From: Obesumbacterium proteus
GTDB lineage: Bacteria; Pseudomonadota; Gammaproteobacteria; Enterobacterales; Enterobacteriaceae
Length of the DNA: 64,000 nucleotides
Direction of reading: 5' to 3'
Assembly: GCF_001586165.1 (NCBI RefSeq)
Contig: NZ_CP014608.1
Location: 3,410,001-3,474,000, forward strand
The position numbers were made by a program, and so were the translations under genes. The notes beneath the pieces are model-generated. The model did not search any database, was not told the origin of the DNA, and worked only from the letters and a program-made list of their open reading frames with translations. Positions 34,123 to 42,384 of this stretch are shown piece after piece; the stretch's first letter is position 1, and the number at the start of each line of letters is the position of its first letter.

Positions 34123-35304
34123 TCAGAGCTTTACAGCATCCGGTTTTTTGGCCGTTGGACGCTTATCTCCCCCAATCGTTTCACCAAAAGGACCGGTATT
34201 AATGCTTTGAGCGCGCTGAGCTGGCGTATGATTTAAGGCCAGCAGCGGCATCACCAACTCGGCAAAACGATGCGCTTCCTCGAGGTGCGGATACCCAGAC
34301 AGAATAAAATTATCGATTCCCAACGCTTGGTATTCAGCAATACGGTCGGCAACCTGCTGCGGATTTCCAACCAGCGCGGTGCCTGCGCCGCCGCGCACCA
34401 ATCCCACTCCGGCCCACAGATTGGGACCAATTTTCAAACTGTCTCGAGATCCGTTATGGAGTTCACTCATGCGTTTTTGCCCCGATGAGTCCATACGGGC
34501 GAAAATTTTCTGTGCGGCGGCAATGGTTTCATCGTCCACGTGACTAATCAGTTTGTCTGCGGCAGCCCATGCTTCCTCTTCGGTTTCGCGCACAATAACG
34601 TGTAGGCGGATGCCGTATTTCAGCGTTCGTCCTTCTCGCTCAGCGCGTTGTCGCACGATAGTCAGCTTTTCCGCCACCAAATCTAGTGGCTCCCCCCACG
34701 TAAGATAGGTATCAATCTGGCTGGCTGCTACGCCGATAGCCTCAGGTGATGAGCCGCCAAAATACAGCGGAGGACCATCTTGCTGAACGGGAGGAAACAA
34801 TAATTCTGCGCCTTCAACCTTAATATGCTCTCCGGTATAGTCGACCTTTTCGCCTTGCAGCAGCTTTTTGTAAACGTGCAAAAATTCATTGGTGACGTTG
34901 TAACGTTCTGCGTGATTGAGGAATATACCATCACCTTTGTTTTCAACCGGATCGCCACCGGTGACAACATTAATCAGTAGCCGACCTTCAGAAAGCCGGT
35001 CAAGCGTTGAAGCCATACGCGCAGCTAAGCTGGGTGGTTGCAATCCGGGACGCACCGCGACCAAAAAACGTAGGCGTTTCGTCATCAGTGCTAATGCCGC
35101 CGCGACAAGCCAAGAATCTTCACAGCTTTTCCCCGTTGGAATCAATACGCCGTAGTAGCCAAGATAGTCTGCCGCTACCGCAATCTGTTGTAAGTATTGA
35201 AGATCAACGGAGCGCCCCCCTTCTGCGGTACCCAAATAGCGCCCATCGCCATGAGTTGGGAGAAACCAAAAAACGTTAATGCCAGATTTATGCTGTTCGC
35301 TCAT
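34123..35304 (-). CDS. ssuD: FMNH2-dependent alkanesulfonate monooxygenase
   Basis: A 393-residue bacterial-luciferase-like TIM-barrel enzyme that cleaves alkanesulfonates to aldehyde and sulfite. SsuD hallmarks are intact: the N-terminal FWFLPTHGDGRYLGT, IPTGKSCEDSW with the active-site cysteine, LINVVTGGDP, GIRLHVIVRETEEEAW and GPNLWAGVGLVRGGAGTALVG. It is not followed by ssuC or ssuB, nor preceded by ssuE or ssuA, so flavin reductase and transporter must be encoded elsewhere. Upstream lie a -24/-12 promoter, an IHF-type site and paired upstream sites, and a divergent sigma54 activator, so it is under sigma54 control rather than simple CysB/Cbl control. Confidence 0.94.
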   Translation of the reverse strand: MSEQHKSGINVFWFLPTHGDGRYLGTAEGGRSVDLQYLQQIAVAADYLGYYGVLIPTGKSCEDSWLVAAALALMTKRLRFLVAVRPGLQPPSLAARMASTLDRLSEGRLLINVVTGGDPVENKGDGIFLNHAERYNVTNEFLHVYKKLLQGEKVDYTGEHIKVEGAELLFPPVQQDGPPLYFGGSSPEAIGVAASQIDTYLTWGEPLDLVAEKLTIVRQRAEREGRTLKYGIRLHVIVRETEEEAWAAADKLISHVDDETIAAAQKIFARMDSSGQKRMSELHNGSRDSLKIGPNLWAGVGLVRGGAGTALVGNPQQVADRIAEYQALGIDNFILSGYPHLEEAHRFAELVMPLLALNHTPAQRAQSINTGPFGETIGGDKRPTAKKPDAVKL

Positions 35305-35373
35305 TATGCTTTTCCTTTATAACCATATTTAAAGAATATCTATTGAAATAATCTCTTCGGTTATAAAACAAAG

Positions 35374-35390
35374 AGCACGATACGTGCCAA
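35374..35390 (-). promoter_or_regulatory. Sigma54 (-24/-12) promoter of ssuD
   Basis: On the minus strand TTGGCACGTATCGTGCT has GG at -24 and GC at -12 with ten bases between, and fits TGGCAC-N5-TTGCA at most positions. The start of transcription would be near 35362, giving a leader of about 57 bases before the ssuD ATG. Confidence 0.8.
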
Positions 35391-35416
35391 TTCGATTGGA
35401 TTTTATTTATGATAAA

Positions 35417-35429
35417 AATCAATTAATTA
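35417..35429. promoter_or_regulatory. IHF-type site between promoter and upstream sites
   Basis: AATCAATTAATTA matches the IHF consensus WATCAANNNNTTR exactly and lies about 60 bases upstream of the predicted start site, where a bend would bring the activator to the promoter. Confidence 0.6.
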
Positions 35430-35451
35430 AATCTTTCTCGCTTTCTGCAAC

Positions 35452-35501
35452 CTGCTGCAAATGCAACAGCATAGTCACCTAGACTGCTGCATTTGCAGCA
35501 G
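35452..35501. promoter_or_regulatory. Paired upstream activating sites for the sigma54 activator
   Basis: Two 18-base palindromes of the same type: CTGCTGCA-AA-TGCAACAG (35452-35469, one mismatch) and CTGCTGCA-TT-TGCAGCAG (35484-35501, perfect). Their centres are 32 bases apart, three helical turns, and about 98 and 130 bases upstream of the predicted ssuD start site. A further half-site TGCTGCA lies at 35511. Spacing and symmetry fit dimers of a Fis-type activator. Confidence 0.75.
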
Positions 35502-35582
35502 CAAGCGGTTTGCTGCATCTCGCCGCCAGAGCATCGATGAGATATGTTCGATCGCATCACGTATTCACTTTGGAAATGAGTT

Positions 35583-37523
35583 ATGCCGCTGCCGTCACGC
35601 TCGTCACAGCCGGTGTTGGTCGATCCCGCCTCTATCGCATTTAAAAACGTGCTGGATAAACTTGCGCCCACCGATGCCACCGTGCTGATCGTTGGGGAAA
35701 CCGGAACCGGCAAAGAAGTGGTAGCCCGCTATCTACACCACCATAGCCTAAGGAACGATCAGCCTTTTTTGGCAGTTAACTGCGGTGCTTTAAGTGAGAG
35801 TCTGGCGGAAGCCGAATTATTCGGCCATGAGAAAGGCGCATTTACTGGTGCGCTAAATCGGCATCAGGGCTGGTTTGAAGCCGCTGAAGGCGGAACGTTG
35901 TTGTTGGATGAAATTGGCGAGCTTAGCCTGTCGCTTCAGGTCAAGCTCCTGCGCGTGCTGCAAGAGCGAGAAATTACCCGAGTGGGTTCGCGAACGCCGG
36001 TCCCCATTAATGTGCGGGTTATTGCGGCGACGCACGTGGATTTAGCCGATGCGATTAAAGAGCGCCGTTTTCGTGAGGATCTCTATTATCGCCTCAACGT
36101 CGCCGCTGTCACGTTGCCGCCTTTGCGCCAGCGTCCACAGGATATTCCTGCGCTGGCGCAGCATTTCTTGTCTTTATATGCCAACCGCTTAGGTCGCCCG
36201 CATCTTACCTTAGCGGAGGATACGCTTGAGGCATTAGCCGACTACCACTGGCCCGGCAATGTGCGAGAGCTCGAAAATACGTTGCACAATGCGGTACTGC
36301 TTACCCAAGAGTCGCAGATACCGCCTCATAGATTAAAGCTTATTGCGCCAAAAAGTGACAACGTAACTAATAACAACCTCACTAATGACAACGCTGCTGA
36401 TGACGATGCACTTGCCCTTTTTATTCGTTCGCAGCTAGAAAAAGAGACGCCAAGGCTGTTTCAGAAAATCACTGATGCGCTGATACAGCATGCGTTCAGC
36501 ATGAACAATAACAATCAGCAGCAAACCGCTGCGATGTTGGGTATCAGCCGGAATACGTTACGGACTCATCTTGCGAATCTGGGGCTGATTAAGTCACGGA
36601 AAAAAGAGCTGCTAATGTCCGGTAGCCATACGGCGTCTGAGGGCGCAATGACCGAACGTGAGTTGCGCATTGGCTATCAAAAGTTCGGGAATTTAGGCAT
36701 GCTCAAAGCTCGACAAAGCCTAGAGAAAAGGTTTTCGCAACAAGGCGTCACGGTACTGTGGAGCGAGTTTCCCGCAGGCCCTCAGTTGTTGCATGCGCTG
36801 CAAAATAATGAAATCGATTTTGGTGCCACGGGTGAAGTGCCCCCAATACTGGCTCAGGCACAAAACAGTTCGCTCATCTATGTCGCCTACGAACCACCTT
36901 CTCCCCACAGCGTGGCGATGGTCGTTGCTCAAGACAGTCCGATTTATCACTGCTCAGATCTACGCGGCAAACGCATTGCGGTGAATCGCGGCTCTAACGT
37001 GCATTATCTGTTGCTGCAAATGTTGGATGAGCATGGCCTCACGCTCGACGATGTTCGTGTGAACTATACGCCACTACGATATCCACTGACTCCGTCAGAC
37101 TTTCATGCTGTTGATGCGTGGATGATGTGGGATCCATTGCTGAGCGATGCACAACTTTCTGGCGATATGCGCATTATTGAAGATGGCCACGGCAAGGTAC
37201 TGAATCAGCAGTTTTATCTTTCTCGCCGCGATTTTGCCCAGCGTTCAGCAGACCTGCTCAAGATTGTTTTGGATGAGCTCAAACAGACGGGGATATTTAT
37301 CGCGACACATCCAGAAAACGCGGCGCAGTTATTGTCGCAAGAATTAGGCCTGCCCCAGGCTTCGCTAGCGCTGGCATTGTCTCGCCGTCAACATGAGCCA
37401 CGTGCCATCAATAGAACCGTGATGCGTGATCAGCAAACCATCGCCGACCGATTCTATGCATTAGGGCTGTTGCCCAAAGCGATTAATATACGTGAGGCCG
37501 TGTGGGATGAGGGATTAGCTTAA
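35583..37523 (+). CDS. Sigma54 activator fused to an SsuA-like sulfonate-binding domain
   Basis: A 646-residue protein with three parts. Residues 15-255 are the AAA+ domain of enhancer-binding proteins: Walker A GETGTGKE (38-45), GAFTGA loop for sigma54 contact (85-90), Walker B LLLDE (106-110) and an arginine-finger region RRFREDLYYR (161-170). Residues 320-345 form a Fis-type helix-turn-helix (QQTAAMLGISRNTLRTHL). Residues 358-640 resemble periplasmic aliphatic-sulfonate-binding proteins of the SsuA/TauA class (RIGYQKFGNL, IDFGATGEVPPILAQA, DLRGKRIAVNRGSNVHYLLL, DAWMMWDPLL) but have no signal peptide. There is no N-terminal sensor domain, so the C-terminal domain is the likely ligand sensor in the cytoplasm. 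Divergent from ssuD, whose promoter has all the sites such a protein needs. Confidence 0.9.
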   Translation: MPLPSRSSQPVLVDPASIAFKNVLDKLAPTDATVLIVGETGTGKEVVARYLHHHSLRNDQPFLAVNCGALSESLAEAELFGHEKGAFTGALNRHQGWFEAAEGGTLLLDEIGELSLSLQVKLLRVLQEREITRVGSRTPVPINVRVIAATHVDLADAIKERRFREDLYYRLNVAAVTLPPLRQRPQDIPALAQHFLSLYANRLGRPHLTLAEDTLEALADYHWPGNVRELENTLHNAVLLTQESQIPPHRLKLIAPKSDNVTNNNLTNDNAADDDALALFIRSQLEKETPRLFQKITDALIQHAFSMNNNNQQQTAAMLGISRNTLRTHLANLGLIKSRKKELLMSGSHTASEGAMTERELRIGYQKFGNLGMLKARQSLEKRFSQQGVTVLWSEFPAGPQLLHALQNNEIDFGATGEVPPILAQAQNSSLIYVAYEPPSPHSVAMVVAQDSPIYHCSDLRGKRIAVNRGSNVHYLLLQMLDEHGLTLDDVRVNYTPLRYPLTPSDFHAVDAWMMWDPLLSDAQLSGDMRIIEDGHGKVLNQQFYLSRRDFAQRSADLLKIVLDELKQTGIFIATHPENAAQLLSQELGLPQASLALALSRRQHEPRAINRTVMRDQQTIADRFYALGLLPKAINIREAVWDEGLA

Positions 37524-37553
37524 CACCCCCGCCAAATCGGGGGATGTTAAGCT
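37517..37553. terminator. Bidirectional hairpin between the sigma54 activator and the chemoreceptor
   Basis: AGCTTAACA plus CCCCCG pairs with CGGGGG and TGTTAAGCT, with one bulged A and a 6-base loop, giving about 15 pairs. It includes the stop codon of the activator and lies 27 bases from the chemoreceptor stop. Confidence 0.7.
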
Positions 37554-37579
37554 GAATGAATCGCGTACCAATAACCAAG

Positions 37580-39367
37580 TTATACGTTGAACTGCCCCAC
37601 TGCGCCGACTAAATCATTGGCCTGTGACAACAATGCGCCGGACGCCGCGGTAGACTCTTCTACTAACGCAGCATTCTGCTGCACCATGGTATCCAGATGG
37701 GTAACGGCTTTATTGATTTCATTGATACCGCGCATTTGCTCATCGGCGGCGTTGGTGATCTCTGACATTATCGTTGTGACGGCAGAAACGCTGGTCACGA
37801 TATCCGTCATGGTTTCACTGGTTTGACGCACCTGCGTTGAGCCCGATGCGACGCTGCGTACCGTCGATTCAATCAGAGATTTAATCTCTTTAGCCGCTTG
37901 CGCGCTGCGCTGCGCCAAAGTGCGCACTTCACCGGCGACCACCGCAAAACCGCGCCCTTGCTCACCCGCTCGAGCCGCTTCCACGGCGGCGTTCAGCGCC
38001 AAGATGTTGGTTTGGAAAGCAATGCCGTTGATGACGCCGGTAATGTCACCAATTTTGCCGGAGGCGGTTTCAATCGATTGCATGGTGCTGATGACTTTAG
38101 CAATCGCCTCACCGCCGCGAGAGGCATCCGCAGAGGCGGAATGAACCGCGTTATTTGCCTGTTTCGCCGCGCCTGCCGACTGCGCCACCGTTGAAGAGAT
38201 TTGCTCCAACGCCGCCGAAGTTTGCTGAAGATTGGCCGCTGCAGATTCGGTTCGGCTGGACAAGTCTTGGTTCCCTGATGCAATTTCATTGGCCGCAACG
38301 CGCACAGATTCACTGCTGCTACGGATGGATTTCATCACGTCGCTGAGCTTATCGATAAAGCGGTTAAACGAACCGGCAATCTGAGAAACTTCGTCTTTGC
38401 CATTGGTCGGCAAACGCTGGGTTAAATCCGCTGTGCCGGAGCTAATGGCATCCATTGCATCACGGATCTTAATCAGCGGTGTTAGCGCACGCTGGGCAAT
38501 AACGCCGATAATCACTGCGGCAGCAACGATCAACACCAACAGAGTCACTAATGACGTGGTCAGCAATGAGCGCATTCCGGCCGTGGCCTCGGTTTTATCC
38601 ATTGCTACCACGGTAAACCACGGTGTTCCTGCTACAGGCTGCGCTAGCAACAGTTTGGCACTGCCGTTAATGTCATATTCAATCGGTGAACGTGCATTAA
38701 GCAAACGTGACAATTCTAAGTTAGGCGCAATATTGGATAACGGCTTGAGCGTCAGCGATTCATCTGGATGCGCCATAATATTGCCAGCCGCATCGATGAG
38801 CATGCCAAAGCTATTTTCCGTTGGATGTATAGAACGCACGTTTTCAATCACGCTGTCCATGGTCACATCCCCTTCTACTACGCCTTTTAGAATGCCGTTT
38901 TCGATATGCGGTGCGGCAAACGTGACCACCATTTTCTTGGTGTTGGCGTCAACATAAGGTTCAGTAACAATAGGTTTACCGGATTTGACTGCCTGAATAT
39001 ACCAAGGGCGCGTGGTGGGATCATAACCTTCAGGAACGCTGTTAGGCACCGATGAAATATCGATTTTATTAGGATAACCAATATCAATCCCCATGAAGTT
39101 GCCGCCGTTGGCGGTTTGCACCATCAATGGCATAGGATCAGGAGAGGTAACATGTGGCGTAAGCGCTGAAACTAACCGGCTTTTGCTTGCCACCCAATCG
39201 GAAATTGCGCGGTTGTGGCTGGAAGAAACGGCCTCAAGCGTGCTATCAATTGCGCTATTGTTGTATTTGTTCGCAATTGAATAGTTAAGATAAGTGTTGA
39301 TACAAAGAGAGCAAATAACGATGGCGGTAGAAGCTGCCAGAATACGTGAACGGATAGAGTCGAACAT
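37580..39367 (-). CDS. Methyl-accepting chemotaxis protein with dCache domain
   Basis: A 595-residue transmembrane chemoreceptor: first membrane segment at residues 9-29, a periplasmic dCache-type sensor (about 35-270, with PTTRPWYIQAVKSGKPIVTEPY and a second PAS-like half), second membrane segment near 275-297 (LVTLLVLIVAAAVIIGVIAQ), HAMP domain, then the signalling domain with the hairpin tip GIAFQTNILALNAAVEAARAGEQGRGFAVVAGEVR in two adjoining pieces near residue 445. The C-terminal NWETF pentapeptide for CheR binding is absent. The ligand is unknown; dCache receptors often bind amino acids or organic acids. A sigma28-type promoter lies upstream. Confidence 0.9.
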   Translation of the reverse strand: MFDSIRSRILAASTAIVICSLCINTYLNYSIANKYNNSAIDSTLEAVSSSHNRAISDWVASKSRLVSALTPHVTSPDPMPLMVQTANGGNFMGIDIGYPNKIDISSVPNSVPEGYDPTTRPWYIQAVKSGKPIVTEPYVDANTKKMVVTFAAPHIENGILKGVVEGDVTMDSVIENVRSIHPTENSFGMLIDAAGNIMAHPDESLTLKPLSNIAPNLELSRLLNARSPIEYDINGSAKLLLAQPVAGTPWFTVVAMDKTEATAGMRSLLTTSLVTLLVLIVAAAVIIGVIAQRALTPLIKIRDAMDAISSGTADLTQRLPTNGKDEVSQIAGSFNRFIDKLSDVMKSIRSSSESVRVAANEIASGNQDLSSRTESAAANLQQTSAALEQISSTVAQSAGAAKQANNAVHSASADASRGGEAIAKVISTMQSIETASGKIGDITGVINGIAFQTNILALNAAVEAARAGEQGRGFAVVAGEVRTLAQRSAQAAKEIKSLIESTVRSVASGSTQVRQTSETMTDIVTSVSAVTTIMSEITNAADEQMRGINEINKAVTHLDTMVQQNAALVEESTAASGALLSQANDLVGAVGQFNV

Positions 39368-39433
39368 GATAGCTTGCCCTGATTAGAAGAGAGTTATGCC
39401 AGACTTATGTTTTTTATTGAAACAGCACACTAA

Positions 39434-39460
39434 ATAACGGCCTGAATAAATAAAACTTGA
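39434..39460 (-). promoter_or_regulatory. FliA (sigma28) promoter of the chemoreceptor gene
   Basis: On the minus strand TCAAGTTT, 11 bases, GCCGTTAT, close to the consensus TAAAGTTT-N11-GCCGATAA. It lies about 70 bases upstream of the chemoreceptor start, as expected for flagellar-regulon class III genes. Confidence 0.7.
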
Positions 39461-39621
39461 GCTATTTACACTATAAATAAATTAAGTCCTATTTATCAGA
39501 GAGCTAAGTGATTGGCCTATTTACCTTAATGTCATTGGCCGAGGCGCTATAAATTGTGACCGATTCGCAGTATGCTAGTTGCCGAAAAGTTTCCCCTGTT
39601 TTCCTAACCTTAGTAAGTGCC

Positions 39622-40809
39622 ATGAATCCAACTCCAGTCTCCCGTAAAACCGCATGGTTAAGAGTGGTTACGCTTGCCGTTGCCGCCTTTATTTTTAACA
39701 CCACAGAATTTGTTCCCGTTGGGTTGCTCTCAGACATTGCGGCCAGTTTCTCGATGAGCACCGCGCAGGTCGGCCTGATGCTGACGATTTATGCCTGGGT
39801 TGTGGGGCTGATGTCATTGCCGTTTATGCTGATGACCAGCCAAATGGAGCGGCGCGGACTGCTGGTGAAGATCTTCATCCTGTTCATTGCCAGCCATGCG
39901 CTTTCGGTGGTGGCATGGAATTTCTGGATCCTCGTGCTTTCACGTATCGGCATTGCGCTGGCTCACGCGGTGTTTTGGTCAATTACGGCTTCGCTCGCTA
40001 TTCGTTTAGCTCCGGCCGGTAAGAAAGCACAGGCGCTGAGCTTATTAGCCACGGGCACCGCCTTGGCGATGGTGCTTGGATTGCCGCTTGGCCGCGTTAT
40101 CGGGCAATATTTAGGCTGGCGAACCACGTTTATGGTGATTGGCATTGTGGCGACTATGACGTTGATTTGTGTCATTAAGCTGTTACCTAAACTCCCTAGC
40201 GAGCACTCAGGCTCACTAAAAAGTATTCCAATTCTAATGAAGCGCCCCGTGTTGCTGTGTTTATATGCGCTCACCGTCGTGGTGGTCACGGCGCACTACA
40301 CGGCATACAGCTATATTGAACCGTTTATTCAGAGCGTTGCGCTGATGAGTCAAGGCTTCGCCACCATGCTGTTGCTAGTACTCGGCGCGGCGGGGATCAT
40401 AGGCAGCGTACTGTTTAGCATGCTAGGCAATAAGCACCCTGCTACGTTAATCATTGGTGCCATTGTGCTGCTGACGTTGAGCTTAGTCTTATTGCTTCCT
40501 GCCGCATCTAGCCCAATGTGGATTGCTTTGCTGTGTGTCGTTTGGGGTATTGCCATTATGACGATTGGCCTTGGTATGCAGGTGAAAGTTTTGGCTATGG
40601 CGCCTGATGCCACCGATGTGGCCATGTCGCTATATTCCGGTATTTTTAATATCGGCATTGGCGCAGGCGCGCTGCTAGGTAATCAGGTCAGCATTCATTT
40701 GAGCATGGCCAATATTGGCTATATCGGCGCTGTATTGGCGCTGGCTTCTCTGATGTGGTGCATCTTTATTTTCCGTCGCTATGCAGAGATCTTGGCGAAA
40801 GGTTATTAA
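39622..40809 (+). CDS. sotB: Sugar efflux transporter SotB (YdeA)
   Basis: A 395-residue, 12-segment MFS protein nearly collinear with E. coli SotB: WLRVVTLAVAAFIFNTTEFVP in two parts at the N-terminus, GKKAQALSLLATGTALAMVLGLPLGR and APDATDVAMSLYSGIFNIGIGAGALLGNQ near the end. It exports arabinose, lactose and IPTG in E. coli. The ATG at 39622 (MNPTPVSRKTAWLR) corresponds to the family N-terminus; the open frame from 39556 adds a non-conserved extension. It ends in a hairpin (40824-40856) shared with the convergent effector-like gene. Confidence 0.92.
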   Translation: MNPTPVSRKTAWLRVVTLAVAAFIFNTTEFVPVGLLSDIAASFSMSTAQVGLMLTIYAWVVGLMSLPFMLMTSQMERRGLLVKIFILFIASHALSVVAWNFWILVLSRIGIALAHAVFWSITASLAIRLAPAGKKAQALSLLATGTALAMVLGLPLGRVIGQYLGWRTTFMVIGIVATMTLICVIKLLPKLPSEHSGSLKSIPILMKRPVLLCLYALTVVVVTAHYTAYSYIEPFIQSVALMSQGFATMLLLVLGAAGIIGSVLFSMLGNKHPATLIIGAIVLLTLSLVLLLPAASSPMWIALLCVVWGIAIMTIGLGMQVKVLAMAPDATDVAMSLYSGIFNIGIGAGALLGNQVSIHLSMANIGYIGAVLALASLMWCIFIFRRYAEILAKGY

Positions 40810-40823
40810 TACTTGCGGGCAAA

Positions 40824-40856
40824 TATGGCGCAATCTTTCAATATGATAGCGCCATA
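40824..40856. terminator. Hairpin between sotB and the SseJ-like gene
   Basis: Perfect 8-base arms TATGGCGC (40824-40831) and GCGCCATA (40849-40856), 17-base loop, between two convergent stop codons. No long T-run. Confidence 0.5.
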
Positions 40857-40887
40857 GTATCTTCTTAGATTTTCATCAGTACTTAGC

Positions 40888-42174
40888 TCATTTTTTTAGC
40901 GCTGACTTTATGTTTGCAGCCGTACCGTAATTATTGAGTATAAAACTCTCTAGCATAGTCGCAAAACAATGATGAACTTCCTGCGTTGGATGCACATGGT
41001 CATTATAGATATATTGTGGGCGAATATTTAACCTAGGATCTTTTTCATCAAGACGATGAATATAGCCATGTTCCGTATAGGAATTGTTTGTATCATAACC
41101 AATCTCATGGGCGACCTCCGCTATCTTGTTAAAAGCAGAGAATGTATCAAAATAGAATACATTGCTTTTGGGATACGCTTTATTTAACTCATTAACTTTA
41201 CTTTGCAATAATGCGTTATGGGCTACCGTTGCGTCTTTCATTATCTCTTTGTCATCAGATAGTTTTGCGCTAGGCGTAGCAGACAAATCTGGCAACCCCA
41301 TAACAAGAATATTTTTAACCCCACGAGATAATATTTGTTCAATATCGTCAATTTGTTGTTCAACCACTGTCACCACATTGCTTTTATGCAGTGTGATGTA
41401 ATCATTTGCGCCTAATAAGAAAATAGCTAAATCCTTATTTGACGGTGAGTAGGACTTCATTTGCTTATCTAGATTTGATAAAAAATCCCCGACAACGTTA
41501 AAGCATGAATAGCTTGCCGAGGTGCTTCCTCCCTCAGAAAAATTAATGGTTTCTTTTTTTAAAAATGAAGGGGATGAAAGAAAATCGCTCCAGACAAAAC
41601 CGTTGGTAAATCGACCTTCATAATATTGACTATAGGAAGGAAAGATGTGGTGCGTTTTTTCAAACATTCTGCCTTTTGAGTCAGAGAGGCTATCGCCAAA
41701 CACAATCAGCCTGTCTATATTATCTAAAGAATTTTTTGTATCGAGAGGATATAACTTGAGTATCTCCTTAGCCAGTCTAAAGGATGAAGTGGTATCTTTA
41801 CTCGTTTCACACTGAGTCGCTTCCGGAACAGAAACCTTAACCGCAAGAAGTACCCCACCATTTTTCTCGCGGATAGAATATTCATTTAAGGCGCAGTCAT
41901 TGTCGATATGGAGCTGCTCCTTCCATCCAGGGGATATTAATTCTGATAGTTTGGTAAAAATATCTTTAATTTCTTCAGGATCCAAATGAAGCTCATCATA
42001 GCGTGAGAGTTTGTCTATACACTGCAACGCTTCTTCCTGATGGGTAGAACAGAAAAATTCTTTAACGTCCTTCCATAAATTCGTTTCTTCAGAATGGGGA
42101 TCGTGCTGGGTATTAATCACCCTTTCGGTATTTACACTAGCCGTATTAAAACTATTTCCAACATAGAGAGACAT
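40888..42174 (-). CDS. SseJ-like GDSL acyltransferase, candidate type III effector
   Basis: The 428-residue product aligns along nearly its whole length with Salmonella SseJ, a SPI-2 effector that deacylates phospholipids and esterifies cholesterol on the vacuole membrane. The GDSL triad is intact at equivalent positions: S152 in FGDSLSDSKGRMFEKTHH, D248 in LLGANDY and H385 in DHVHPTQEVHH. Near residue 33 is LWKDVKEFFCSTHQEEAL, resembling the W-E-K-(I/M)-x-x-F-F translocation motif of SPI-2 effectors. No lipoprotein or Sec signal is visible. The start MSLYVG at 42174 has AAGGTGG upstream; an ATG ten codons earlier is less likely. The gene is visibly A/T-rich against its neighbours, which points to transfer. 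Confidence 0.88.
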   Translation of the reverse strand: MSLYVGNSFNTASVNTERVINTQHDPHSEETNLWKDVKEFFCSTHQEEALQCIDKLSRYDELHLDPEEIKDIFTKLSELISPGWKEQLHIDNDCALNEYSIREKNGGVLLAVKVSVPEATQCETSKDTTSSFRLAKEILKLYPLDTKNSLDNIDRLIVFGDSLSDSKGRMFEKTHHIFPSYSQYYEGRFTNGFVWSDFLSSPSFLKKETINFSEGGSTSASYSCFNVVGDFLSNLDKQMKSYSPSNKDLAIFLLGANDYITLHKSNVVTVVEQQIDDIEQILSRGVKNILVMGLPDLSATPSAKLSDDKEIMKDATVAHNALLQSKVNELNKAYPKSNVFYFDTFSAFNKIAEVAHEIGYDTNNSYTEHGYIHRLDEKDPRLNIRPQYIYNDHVHPTQEVHHCFATMLESFILNNYGTAANIKSALKK

Positions 42175-42384
42175 ATTGCCACCTTGATCACATAAACGGC
42201 TCATTAAACTAATAACAAAGCACGTCGGTAATCAGGTTAACACCCTATCATTTTTACTTGGTTGTAAGATGAATAACTGACGTTATTACTGCTCATCAAT
42301 GTCACTCGGGGTGATTCTATTTTAGCCTTCCGCAAAACCATTAATTTTTACGCGTAAGGCTTAGATTTCATTAGTGATTAGTCA

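Noticed and set aside
34892..34908. A second Ter-like sequence containing GTTGTAAC
   Set aside because: It lies within ssuD coding sequence and loses both the ATG before the core and the TAAA after it, so it does not meet the Ter consensus.
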